The notes below the pieces were generated by a model that did no database searches, was not told the origin of the DNA, and was given only the letters and a program-made list of their open reading frames with translations. Of a DNA stretch of 64,000 bases, positions 55,514-63,326 are shown piece by piece. Within the stretch, counting starts at the first letter, position 1. Each line of letters starts with the position of its first letter. The translations under genes and the position numbers were made by a program. The DNA comes from Pseudomonas orientalis (lineage in GTDB: Bacteria > Pseudomonadota > Gammaproteobacteria > Pseudomonadales > Pseudomonadaceae), in contig NZ_CP018049.1 of assembly GCF_002934065.1 (NCBI RefSeq), positions 3,470,501 through 3,534,500 on the forward strand. Reading direction: 5' to 3'.

Positions 55514-56395
55514 TCAAGCCGCCAGCGTCACGGTGTAGCCCGTACAGTACGCCGCCTGAGCTTTGGTCGGGGCCAAGTCCTGCCAGCCGACCAGCTCAAC
55601 CCGAGAAACGCCGGCAACGTGTAACTGAGCGTCTACGCCGGAACGCGCTACTTCAACGCCTAGCCGTTTACGCGGATTGATCCACGCCGCCAATCGACTT
55701 TTCGCTTCAGCTAAACTGGCATCAGCTTCTGGGCCCGCGCTGGTCATGTGCAGGATCGCCTTGATTTGGTAGCGGATCACCTGGGCGCTCTGAACAGTCA
55801 CCCTATCCCCCACCGGCCGCACATCGTCGTCATTCAGCGCGGTTGCCACCGTGGCGAGCAACTCCGGAGAAGCCTCCCCCTCCCCGTCCAATCCCAGCAC
55901 CGTTACCGTCACGTAGCAAGGCGCCGGGCTTTCGGCCGTGGCATCCGCCACCAGCCCCGAGGCGTTACGCGCATGCAGGATGTAGCTGTTACGCGGGCCG
56001 GCCGTGGTCAGTCCCTCATAGGCCAACTGGATGCGCTCTCGGAACGCATCGTCGTCTTCTTTGACTTCTGGAACCGGCGGAAAGGCCAGCAGATCCTCAG
56101 CTTGAATGATCAGGCGCTTGAGGTTGACGTTGGCACCCAGGTGATCGAGATCACCGCGTATGGCGTGCGCCAGCAATACCGCTTTGCCGGCGTCATTGAC
56201 TCGGGCGCGGTTGCCGACCTTGATGTAAGCGCCAACCTCCAGCACCTTAAGCACCGGATCGCTCTCCAGCGCGGCAGTCCAGTTGCCGCCCATGTATCCG
56301 CGAAAGACGCCCAGCCCCTCCTGAAAAACCTCTTCGAAGTCGAGCGGTTCCAACACGGTCGGCGCCGGCAACGACGACAGGTCCACTATACTCAT
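55514..56395 (-). CDS. Baseplate assembly protein J (gpJ)
   Basis: A 293-residue wedge protein: SSLPAPTVLEPLDFEEVFQE at the start, REPRIQLAYEG-type text (FRERIQLAYEGLTTAGPRNS) in the middle and VELVGWQDLAPTKAQAAYCT at the end, all typical of gpJ. It starts four bases inside the gpW gene end. With gpW and gpI it builds the wedge of the baseplate. Confidence 0.92.
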   Translation of the reverse strand: MSIVDLSSLPAPTVLEPLDFEEVFQEGLGVFRGYMGGNWTAALESDPVLKVLEVGAYIKVGNRARVNDAGKAVLLAHAIRGDLDHLGANVNLKRLIIQAEDLLAFPPVPEVKEDDDAFRERIQLAYEGLTTAGPRNSYILHARNASGLVADATAESPAPCYVTVTVLGLDGEGEASPELLATVATALNDDDVRPVGDRVTVQSAQVIRYQIKAILHMTSAGPEADASLAEAKSRLAAWINPRKRLGVEVARSGVDAQLHVAGVSRVELVGWQDLAPTKAQAAYCTGYTVTLAA

Positions 56396-56724
56396 ACGGC
56401 CACCTCCAGCGTGACGCTGTCGCCCAGGTACTGCCCGACGATCTTCAGGTTAATTTGCCCGCCGATAACGGAAATGACGCGCACTTGATCCAGCTTCAAT
56501 CGCGGCTCCCAGCGACCCAGTGAGCGGGCGACTTCCGCCTGTACGGCGCTTTTCCAGCCGTCAGTAACGGGCAAGTCAACAAATCGCCGCAGCTTGCTGC
56601 CGTAATCCATCCGATGCCGCCGGCTGCCCAACGGCGTACCCAAAATGTCTGGAACCGATTGCCGCAAGTGCGCGATGCCGGAAATGGGTTGGCCGGTGTG
56701 GCGATCCATTCCGATCATTGTCAT
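56392..56724 (-). CDS. Baseplate assembly protein W (gpW, gp25-like)
   Basis: A 110-residue protein: MIGMDRHTGQPISGIAHLRQ, SVPDILGTPLGSRRHRMDYG, then a lysozyme-like wedge fold ending with SVTLEVAV. It is the P2 gpW/T4 gp25 homologue that nucleates sheath assembly. It overlaps its upstream neighbour by one base. Confidence 0.93.
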   Translation of the reverse strand: MTMIGMDRHTGQPISGIAHLRQSVPDILGTPLGSRRHRMDYGSKLRRFVDLPVTDGWKSAVQAEVARSLGRWEPRLKLDQVRVISVIGGQINLKIVGQYLGDSVTLEVAV

Positions 56725-56993
56725 TACTCCTTCAATTGCTCCAGATCTGGATGCGCTTTCAAGAACGCAAATTGATCATCACCACATGCGGTAACTCGAC
56801 CAGCAACAACAGGAAGCGTCCCGCCGCCGGGTAGGATCAATGTCCGCGAGGTGAAAACCTTGTCGCGAAAAACACGCGCTGTTCCGATGGACTCAACCGC
56901 TTCAGCAGTAACGGGGAAACCCAGCGGTGCCGGCTTCAACCCCGGAACCACAATGGCCTCGGCAGAATCGCTATCAGTTCTAGACTTACTCAT
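56724..56993 (-). CDS. Small phage protein between gpV and gpW
   Basis: An 89-residue protein: MSKSRTDSDSAEAIVVPGLK with PILP-type ARVFRDKVFTSRTLILPGGG and VTACGDDQFAFLKAHPDLEQ. The central strand segment and the DDQFAFLKAHPD pattern recall small head-tail or baseplate proteins of this phage type, but I cannot assign a role. It follows a terminator hairpin. Confidence 0.65.
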   Translation of the reverse strand: MSKSRTDSDSAEAIVVPGLKPAPLGFPVTAEAVESIGTARVFRDKVFTSRTLILPGGGTLPVVAGRVTACGDDQFAFLKAHPDLEQLKE

Positions 56994-57011
56994 AAGGCAA
57001 ACCCCAGATAT

Positions 57012-57035
57012 GAAAAAGCCCGCACTGGGCGGGCT
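57012..57035 (-). terminator. Terminator after gpV
   Basis: Minus strand agcccgc/gcgggct, 7-bp perfect stem, five-base loop, followed by TTTTTCA. Lies between gpV and the small protein gene. Confidence 0.75.
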
Positions 57036-57050
57036 GTTTGTGGGTTGAAA

Positions 57051-57617
57051 TTAATGTGTGTGGTGATTGCTGTTGCCACCAGCGTCGATGATCGCACCGG
57101 CACTGGTGATGCCTTTCGTGACGTGTAACGCCCCGTCGATCATCACCGCTGCTTTCAGATTGATGTTGCCGGTGGTCACGTTCACGGCGCTGTCCGTCAC
57201 GACCACTTCTGTACTGGCGACTTTGATGGTCACCGTACCGCTCGGCAGGGTGATGCTGTAGCTCTTGGCCTGCCAGTCGTAAATCAGCGAGCCGCCATCA
57301 TCAAACCGCCACACTTCCACATGATCCCGGTTATCCGGTGGCGGACCCGCGTTGCCATACAATCCCGGAATGAACGTGCCCTGTGACACGTCACCGCTGG
57401 CACTGACCAATGTCCCCTGCTCACCCAGAGACGGAGCCCTCCAATGCCTGGCCTTGCCGGCGGCGACGCTGTGCCAGCGCACCCAGGCGCTAGTCCATTC
57501 GCCGTCCGAAACCCGACACACCGGCGGAGAGGCAGCCAAGTCGACTGCTACCACAAAACAATCCTTGACCACCCCCGCAAGCATGCGGTCGTGCTGGGCA
57601 GCAACATAGCCGCTCAC
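57051..57617 (-). CDS. Baseplate spike protein gpV
   Basis: A 188-residue spike. An OB-fold (residues about 15-80, VCRVSDGEWTSAWVRWHSVA) is followed by a beta-helix with repeats (VTIKVASTEVVVTDSAVNVT; GNINLKAAVMIDGALHVTKG) and ends NSNHHTH. The closing HxH is the iron-binding tip known from P2 gpV. It pierces the outer membrane on contraction. Confidence 0.92.
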   Translation of the reverse strand: MSGYVAAQHDRMLAGVVKDCFVVAVDLAASPPVCRVSDGEWTSAWVRWHSVAAGKARHWRAPSLGEQGTLVSASGDVSQGTFIPGLYGNAGPPPDNRDHVEVWRFDDGGSLIYDWQAKSYSITLPSGTVTIKVASTEVVVTDSAVNVTTGNINLKAAVMIDGALHVTKGITSAGAIIDAGGNSNHHTH

Positions 57618-58129
57618 AAGTCCTCCGCTGGAACAAAGTCCTCTTTGACGTCGTTGTTAAAGCCAAACAACAGCATGCCGGGCGGCTGATCGGGCCAAGG
57701 CCACTTTTCAGGGCCGAGGTACACCTGCTGCGTCCACTCCACCAGCCAAACGGTGTAACCATCCAACACTGGCTGGGTCCAGTCCTGTAGTGCCTGAACG
57801 AACTCTGCCGGCTCGACTTCCAGCCCCCAGGTCTGAGCCCGGAGTAGGACCGCAAGTTGGGTAGCCAACTGCACCGCCTGCTGCTGATGCAGAGGATAGA
57901 TCGGGTCGACGACGATACGTGCCTCGAACTTACACACCAATGTGGTTTCACCCGTGCCGATATCGGTACCGGGCTCGATCTCGGCCAGCTCCAGAAAGAC
58001 CGCTGGTAAAGCGATGCGATCCTGAATGTCCGGCCAGGCACTTACCGTCTGAACCCCTTGCAGATGGCTCACCAGGTGTTGCTCAACCGCCCGGTAAAGC
58101 TGGTCCAGGCTAAAAGGTTGGTCAGCCAT
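57614..58129 (-). CDS. Putative tail terminator/completion protein
   Basis: A 171-residue protein: FSLDQLYRAVEQHLVSHLQG, IALPAVFLELAEIEPGTDIG and TLVCKFEARIVVDP. The order (after a gpZ-like protein, before the spike) and the alpha/beta pattern fit a tail completion protein of the Gp37 kind found in Mu-like phages. It overlaps both neighbours by four and one bases. Confidence 0.6.
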   Translation of the reverse strand: MADQPFSLDQLYRAVEQHLVSHLQGVQTVSAWPDIQDRIALPAVFLELAEIEPGTDIGTGETTLVCKFEARIVVDPIYPLHQQQAVQLATQLAVLLRAQTWGLEVEPAEFVQALQDWTQPVLDGYTVWLVEWTQQVYLGPEKWPWPDQPPGMLLFGFNNDVKEDFVPAEDL

Positions 58130-58788
58130 TAACCGATCCTCTTCAAGTATTTCTGTAGTTCGAAGTTGAGCTCCTGCTGCAGGATCTCCAACAGACGCTC
58201 GTCCGCCTTTTGTACCCAGCTTTCAAAGTGCGGACGGGCTTGTTCCAGAGATACCTTGGCTTTCGCTAATGGAAAGCGATTTCCATTTTCTGCGACCCAT
58301 CCAGAACTTGCACCGCGACCAGGTGACACCGTGCTGTCTGGATAATCATCAGCATTGAAGTGCTTGCTCGCAGTGCGAATCCAAATGTCTGGTTTGTTGC
58401 CGTAGACCTTCTTGAGAAATGCGCCTTGGTAACGCCTTCCCGCAACCGACACACCGCTGCCGGTTTGCCTCGCCCGGCCGATCCGGCTGGACTCGATGGC
58501 ATTCAAGCCGAACCACAGCTTGCCGCTCGATGCCCCGCCGGATACTGGGTAGCTGCGTAACCGTTGACGCACTGCCGCGACAGCAATGCGCTCCTGCCTG
58601 CTGACTGCGCGGGCAATGTGCGTGCGCAACCAGCCCAACGTCTTGTTGATCGCGCGTCGGTGGGCCGCAGCAGCTGCCTTGGGCACCAACTTGGCGAAGT
58701 CCTGAAATTCCTGGAGATCTGCAGCTGATGACTGGATCGAGATCATCCCGCCGCCGGCCGAGGGTTTGACGTAGCTACCGATGCTCAT
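58129..58788 (-). CDS. Minor tail protein Z-like
   Basis: A 219-residue protein: LVPKAAAAAHRRAINKTLGW, LRTHIARAVSRQERIAVAAV, and GRRYQGAFLKKVYGNKPDIW near the middle. This is the lambda gpZ-like family that acts at the head-tail joint of the tail. It starts in an atga overlap with the previous gene. Confidence 0.78.
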   Translation of the reverse strand: MSIGSYVKPSAGGGMISIQSSAADLQEFQDFAKLVPKAAAAAHRRAINKTLGWLRTHIARAVSRQERIAVAAVRQRLRSYPVSGGASSGKLWFGLNAIESSRIGRARQTGSGVSVAGRRYQGAFLKKVYGNKPDIWIRTASKHFNADDYPDSTVSPGRGASSGWVAENGNRFPLAKAKVSLEQARPHFESWVQKADERLLEILQQELNFELQKYLKRIG

Positions 58789-59105
58789 GGGCGCAGCCTC
58801 AGGATCAAGGCGACAAGACCGTCGCCGCTCGGCTCCAGCTGCAGCAAGTCGTAATCGCCGCCGCCGTCCAGGGCGGGCAAGTCGATGCTGACCAAAAGCC
58901 CGCGTTTCAAGCCTTCCGAATCACTGACGCGGATCTCAAACCGAGGCTCACGCAAGCCGGTATTGAGCTTGCCGAGCTTCGGCTGCAACCAGGGCGCCGC
59001 AAACATACCAAGCACCGGCTCTTCGCGGCCCTCGATCCGTGCGCTATCGCCCAGTGTTTCGAAGACCACTTCGTCGATGTCGTCGATCAGATCGCGGAAG
59101 GCCAC
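58785..59105 (-). CDS. Head-tail connector candidate
   Basis: A 106-residue protein, VAFRDLIDDIDEVVFETLGD then GREEPVLGMFAAPWLQPKLG and FEIRVSDSEGLKRGLLVSID. The layout fits small head-completion proteins of the FII/ATP-binding-like class next to capsid genes. The start is GTG 59105, two bases after the capsid stop, with ggag eight bases upstream. Confidence 0.65.
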   Translation of the reverse strand: MAFRDLIDDIDEVVFETLGDSARIEGREEPVLGMFAAPWLQPKLGKLNTGLREPRFEIRVSDSEGLKRGLLVSIDLPALDGGGDYDLLQLEPSGDGLVALILRLRP

Positions 59106-59107
59106 GA

Positions 59108-60103
59108 TCACATCTCCAGCAGGATCTGCGCGCGAGGCCGCGTGCACAGGTGCAGCGGGTTGGACTGGGCTTCCCCGGCGACACCCTTGTTGAAAGGAAG
59201 CGGCTCGATCTTGCTGTAGTACGGGATGCCCTGGGTGTTGACCGTTTCCATGTAGTCGGCCGGTGCGAAGGACGAGATGTACAGGTCAGGCACGCCCTCG
59301 GGGACCAGAAGTGCCTTGTCGTCATGGACGAACGCAACGCCAGCAACCTTGCCGCGATAACGCTCCCAGACGATTCCGCCGAACTCGAAACTTTCACGGG
59401 CATCGCCACGCAGAGACGCGGCCTGCATGGTGTTGAGGTATGTCTCTTTGACCGACTCGTGGTCGAGCAACTTGTTCCAGAAGTTTTTGCCGCAAAAGGC
59501 GCGGGAGCCGGTAGTAGTGACGTTGCCCAAAGCGTCCTCCTGCATATCCAAGGCTTCGCCACACTTAACACGGACATCAGTGTCCGGGTTGCCCAGTTCC
59601 ATGGGAAGCTTCTGTCGCTCGACACCGAAACGGTCATGGATGTCCAACAGTACGGTCTTGCCGTCCGCGTCCAACACCTTCCCGTTCAATGCACCCATGC
59701 GTTGAAATTCGTGGGTGGCATCCAACTGGCGGCGTGCCTTACCCAGACGTTTGTTGACTACGTCCTGCACGGCCTGCAACTCGGTGAGAGAGCCGAAGGC
59801 GCGTATGCCTTGGATCTCATCTGCCTTGATGGTGAAGCGTTCCGGCAGGTGCACGGTGTTGAACGGAATCAACATACGCTTAGTCGCGCCGACCACCAGG
59901 CCCGAGGTACCACGCTCACCCGCTGGCACCAACGCAAGGGTGTCGCCGTCCTTCTCGATCTGCACGGTCAGCGTGCTAATGCCCTCTTCGCGGAACAGGC
60001 CAAGGCTGCTGATGCGGCCCGGCAGGTATTCCTGCTCATTGATTGCGGCAGTCAACGAGGAAACGCTGAACGCATCGTCTTCAAAAATGGCGATATCGGC
60101 CAT
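59108..60103 (-). CDS. Major capsid protein (lambda gpE family)
   Basis: A 331-residue capsid protein: MADIAIFEDDAFSVSSLTAA, LPGRISSLGLFREEGISTLT, and ATKRMLIPFNTVHLPERFTI. This is the gpE family, not the P2 gpN type. ggagag lies eight bases before ATG 60103. A terminator hairpin separates it from the decorator gene. Confidence 0.92.
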   Translation of the reverse strand: MADIAIFEDDAFSVSSLTAAINEQEYLPGRISSLGLFREEGISTLTVQIEKDGDTLALVPAGERGTSGLVVGATKRMLIPFNTVHLPERFTIKADEIQGIRAFGSLTELQAVQDVVNKRLGKARRQLDATHEFQRMGALNGKVLDADGKTVLLDIHDRFGVERQKLPMELGNPDTDVRVKCGEALDMQEDALGNVTTTGSRAFCGKNFWNKLLDHESVKETYLNTMQAASLRGDARESFEFGGIVWERYRGKVAGVAFVHDDKALLVPEGVPDLYISSFAPADYMETVNTQGIPYYSKIEPLPFNKGVAGEAQSNPLHLCTRPRAQILLEM

Positions 60104-60121
60104 GGGGGTACTCTCCAGAAA

Positions 60122-60146
60122 CAAAAAATCCCGCACTCGGCGGGAT
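60122..60146 (-). terminator. Terminator between decorator and capsid genes
   Basis: Minus strand atcccgc/gcgggat, 7-bp perfect stem, five-base loop, then TTTTTT. Located in the 63-base gap between gpD-type decorator and capsid. Confidence 0.75.
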
Positions 60147-60166
60147 GGATAAATGAGGTGAGCGTC

Positions 60167-60505
60167 TTAACGGACGATCACGAAATGGGCGGCCAGGGCC
60201 TTTTCGGCTGCGGGGTCGAGGCCGGTCAAATGAGCTTCGCTGACTTCGGCCTGACGCACGATGGCGCGGCCGCGACGGACCACATCAGACTGCCCCAGCG
60301 GGCCGTAGAGGATCGCGATGGCGTTTTCAGAGCCGTCCTCAGCTGTCGGCTGATAGGGTGCAAACTCGCCCGTAGCAGTCACCAGCCCAAGGATCTGGCC
60401 CGGCTCCAACGCCGGCCCGGCGGCGACGTTGATTGCTTCGCGTGAAATAGTGCCGGGGCCTTCGGACAGCAGGAACTCGCCCGCGTGCATCGATTCAATT
60501 TTCAT
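60167..60505 (-). CDS. Head decoration protein (lambda gpD family)
   Basis: A 112-residue protein: LLSEGPGTISREAINVAAGP, LEPGQILGLVTATGEFAPYQ, GSENAIAILYGPL. The gpD trimer stabilises the expanded lambda-type head. The gene starts four bases inside the protease gene end (atga). Confidence 0.9.
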   Translation of the reverse strand: MKIESMHAGEFLLSEGPGTISREAINVAAGPALEPGQILGLVTATGEFAPYQPTAEDGSENAIAILYGPLGQSDVVRRGRAIVRQAEVSEAHLTGLDPAAEKALAAHFVIVR

Positions 60506-61641
60506 GCTCTTACTCCTTTCGTTCCGTTCTGAACCGCCTGACGGCCGGACCAGATTGCATGGGTGTCAACCTGCTTTGCCTTGACCTTGAGTTCAGGGTC
60601 GTCGTCCAGAGGTAGACTGTTGTTGATTTCAAAGCCACCGCCGCTGCTCACCAGCTTGTCGAACAGGCGCGCCCTGACAGCGCTTTCATCCAGGCCGGCA
60701 GTGATGAACTCGCCAGTCAGTTCTGGCAATCGTGCCGCAACACAGAGACCGTGCAGCGCTTTCGCCTTGGTCAGCGCCGCAGTGACTACCGCTTCACTTT
60801 CTAGCTTCGTCGAAGCGAGTATCGGGTCCACCAGGTTGCTGATGCCTGCCGCCGCACACCCCTTGGTGACCATCAACGCCAATCCGACAGCATCCAATAG
60901 GGGTGCTGGATCCGCAGGGTTTACAGGATCAGTCGGCTCGACATCCGGCTCTTCGTCCAACTGGGCCAGCAATTCAGCCGGGGCATTCTGGAAGCGCTGC
61001 AACACGCTGCCCTGACCGAGGCAGGCTTTCACTTTCAGCCCGTCGCCCACTTCATCTGCCAAGCCCAGGGCCACTGCTTCGTTGGCTGTCAGCCAGGTCT
61101 CGGCGTTGACCATGCGCCGCAGCTCGACCTCGTCGATGTCCGGCGCCTTGGACTTGTAGGCCGCGATGATCGCTTCCAGAGTCTGGTCCAGCACGTCGGC
61201 AACACGCCGGAAGTCCTCGGCATCACCGCCGGTAAAGGTGTAGGGGTTATGGATCATCAGCATGGCATTGGCCGCGATGACCACCCGGTGAGCGCCACAC
61301 ACGGCAACACTGGCCGCGCTGGCCGCCAGCGCATCAATGCGCCCGGTACAGCGCTCGCCCAAGCGCGACAGCGCGTTGTGAATAGCAAGGCCGTCGAACA
61401 GGTCGCCGCCGATGCTGTTGAACGCCACAACGACAGGGGAAACGCCGTCATCCATGGCCCGCAGGTCCTGCACAAACTGATTAGCGCTGACACCCCAGGT
61501 GCCGATCTCGCCGTATACAAAGACCTCAATGGTCTGTTGCTCGGCTTCACCGCTGGCCTGGAAGGTGTACCAACTTTTATCCGCGACTTTTACCTGCTTG
61601 CCAGCCTTGTCATAAATGCGCGGGATCGCTTTTTTACTCAT
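60502..61641 (-). CDS. Head maturation protease, ClpP-like
   Basis: A 379-residue protein. The ClpP-type domain fills residues 30-210: VVAFNSIGGDLFDGLAIHNA, then RIDALAASAASVAVCGAHRV with the nucleophilic Ser, and MLMIHNPYTFTGGDAEDFRR with the His. The C-terminal part (about 250-379) is probably the scaffold moiety, as in lambda C/Nu3. It overlaps the portal gene by four bases. Confidence 0.88.
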   Translation of the reverse strand: MSKKAIPRIYDKAGKQVKVADKSWYTFQASGEAEQQTIEVFVYGEIGTWGVSANQFVQDLRAMDDGVSPVVVAFNSIGGDLFDGLAIHNALSRLGERCTGRIDALAASAASVAVCGAHRVVIAANAMLMIHNPYTFTGGDAEDFRRVADVLDQTLEAIIAAYKSKAPDIDEVELRRMVNAETWLTANEAVALGLADEVGDGLKVKACLGQGSVLQRFQNAPAELLAQLDEEPDVEPTDPVNPADPAPLLDAVGLALMVTKGCAAAGISNLVDPILASTKLESEAVVTAALTKAKALHGLCVAARLPELTGEFITAGLDESAVRARLFDKLVSSGGGFEINNSLPLDDDPELKVKAKQVDTHAIWSGRQAVQNGTKGVRA

Positions 61642-63119
61642 GGTTGTTCCTTGTCATCAATCGGCTCGATGGCATCAAGCGTGGTGTAGTTGAGGCCCAG
61701 TTCCGTGGACCTGGCGAGGTCGGCCGCGTTTTCCGCGTCGATGGTTTCCGCGTCGTAGCCGTTGCGCAGACACATCTCACTGCGCGAACCGAAGCCCGCC
61801 TGCACTTCCATCCGCCGCGCCTGGACGTCCTGCACCGGCTGAATGTAGGCCCAGCCTTGTGGCACCCAGCGTGTGCGCAGGTATTCGCGCCGACGTTGCG
61901 CGTAGTCATCCAGCACTAGGGCGCCGGACAGCACCGCCATGTCCATCCAGGCGGCACGCACCGGACGACACAGCTGATGCACATAAACGCCGAATTGCAG
62001 TTGCTCCAGGCGCCGCCGGAACTCGTTGAGCACTACCCGCAGCGCCCGGTCGTTGACCTCGCGCATATCGCCGGTAAGGATCTCGTACGGGGTGCCCGAA
62101 CCCGCCGCCGCAGCCATCAGCTGCTGCCGCATGAAATCCGGGTAGTTGTTGCCGGCGTCCGGTGGTTTGGAGAACTCCACCTCTTCACCTGGCCCCAGCT
62201 CCTGCATGGTGCCGGGCTCCAGGGCCACCATCGGTGTGAAGCCGTCGCGGTCGGTGGTCAGCAGTTGCCCCGTTACTGGGTCACGCGGTTGATGCCCGCT
62301 GTCCGGCGCGGGGCGCTTGATGAAGCCAGCAAACAGATTTGCCACCTCCTGGCGAAACAGCACCGCGTCATCGTAGTTGTCCAGGCTGCGCAATCTTTTC
62401 AATACCGGTGCCAGACGCGGCACACCGCGAAGTTGCCCTGGCTCCATCGGTTCGAAGATGTGCAGCACCTGCGTCGCCGGCACCCGCACCAACTGGTTGT
62501 ACCCGGCATTCAGCGACGATGAATCGCGTGGGTGCGACAAGTACATCCAATACGCTACGCGCTTGCCGGCCGGGTTGAACTCGATCCCGGCGCGGATGAC
62601 GTTGCCGTTTTTGGCCGTCTCGAACTTGTCATGTGGGACAAATTCAGGTGCCAGCGCCTGCAGTTGTAGCGGCACCGCTAGCCCCTCACTGAGGCTGCGC
62701 GGCCGCAATCGCACAAAGCACTCACCGGCCGTTTCAACCGTGCGCGCGACCAGGGCCTGCATGCCGTAGAAGTCGGTCAGTTCATCGGCGTCCGCTTCGT
62801 CAACCCAGTCGTCCCACAATTGCTGCTGGAGTTTGCGCAGTTCAGCGTCATCCGTGGTCGGCCTGGGCGTGATGCCGGTGCCGATCAGGTTGCTGACGCG
62901 CTTGTCGATGACATTGAAGGCGTACGGGTCATTGCGCACCGCCGCCCGCGAACGTGCCCGCAGGTTGCGCAGGGCGGGGGTGTTGATGCTGTTGATGCCG
63001 TTGTCGGTGGCTTCCCAACCGGCCGAGCGTCGGCCCTCACCCGCGCCTTCGTAACTGGCCTTGATGTTCGACGGCAGCAAGAATCCATTACGGGTCAGCG
63101 TCGGATAGTGTCGTGCCAT
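61638..63119 (-). CDS. Portal protein (lambda gpB family)
   Basis: A 493-residue portal: NSINTPALRNLRARSRAAVR, IGTGITPRPTTDDAELRKLQ, RDSSSLNAGYNQLVRVPATQ, and EFSKPPDAGNNYPDFMRQQL. It forms the 12-fold DNA entry ring. It starts one base from the stop of the gpW-like gene. Confidence 0.93.
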   Translation of the reverse strand: MARHYPTLTRNGFLLPSNIKASYEGAGEGRRSAGWEATDNGINSINTPALRNLRARSRAAVRNDPYAFNVIDKRVSNLIGTGITPRPTTDDAELRKLQQQLWDDWVDEADADELTDFYGMQALVARTVETAGECFVRLRPRSLSEGLAVPLQLQALAPEFVPHDKFETAKNGNVIRAGIEFNPAGKRVAYWMYLSHPRDSSSLNAGYNQLVRVPATQVLHIFEPMEPGQLRGVPRLAPVLKRLRSLDNYDDAVLFRQEVANLFAGFIKRPAPDSGHQPRDPVTGQLLTTDRDGFTPMVALEPGTMQELGPGEEVEFSKPPDAGNNYPDFMRQQLMAAAAGSGTPYEILTGDMREVNDRALRVVLNEFRRRLEQLQFGVYVHQLCRPVRAAWMDMAVLSGALVLDDYAQRRREYLRTRWVPQGWAYIQPVQDVQARRMEVQAGFGSRSEMCLRNGYDAETIDAENAADLARSTELGLNYTTLDAIEPIDDKEQP

Positions 63120-63325
63120 TAGAGTCCTTTGCCTCCATGCATGAGCCGAACCACGCGAGAGCGCGGCCCGGCGGCTTGACTCAGCGACGTGCGGATCTCG
63201 TCACGAGCCTTGAGCAGTTCATCGATGGAACGGTATTCCACCGTGCGGTCGCTGTAGCGCACGGTCTTTTCACCGCGTGCAATGGCGCGCTCGATGGCTT
63301 CGAGGTGCTTCGGGGTAAACGACAT
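63119..63325 (-). CDS. gpW-like head-tail joining protein
   Basis: A 68-residue protein, the same length as lambda gpW: MSFTPKHLEAIERAIARGEK, TVRYSDRTVEYRSIDELLKA, SRVVRLMHGGKGL. It fits between terminase and portal as in lambda. One base separates it from the terminase stop. Confidence 0.85.
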   Translation of the reverse strand: MSFTPKHLEAIERAIARGEKTVRYSDRTVEYRSIDELLKARDEIRTSLSQAAGPRSRVVRLMHGGKGL

Positions 63326-63326
63326 A

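Noticed and set aside
42467..63325. Interpretation as an R-type tailocin cluster
   Set aside because: Capsid, decorator, protease, portal and terminase genes are present and intact, so this is a phage with a head.
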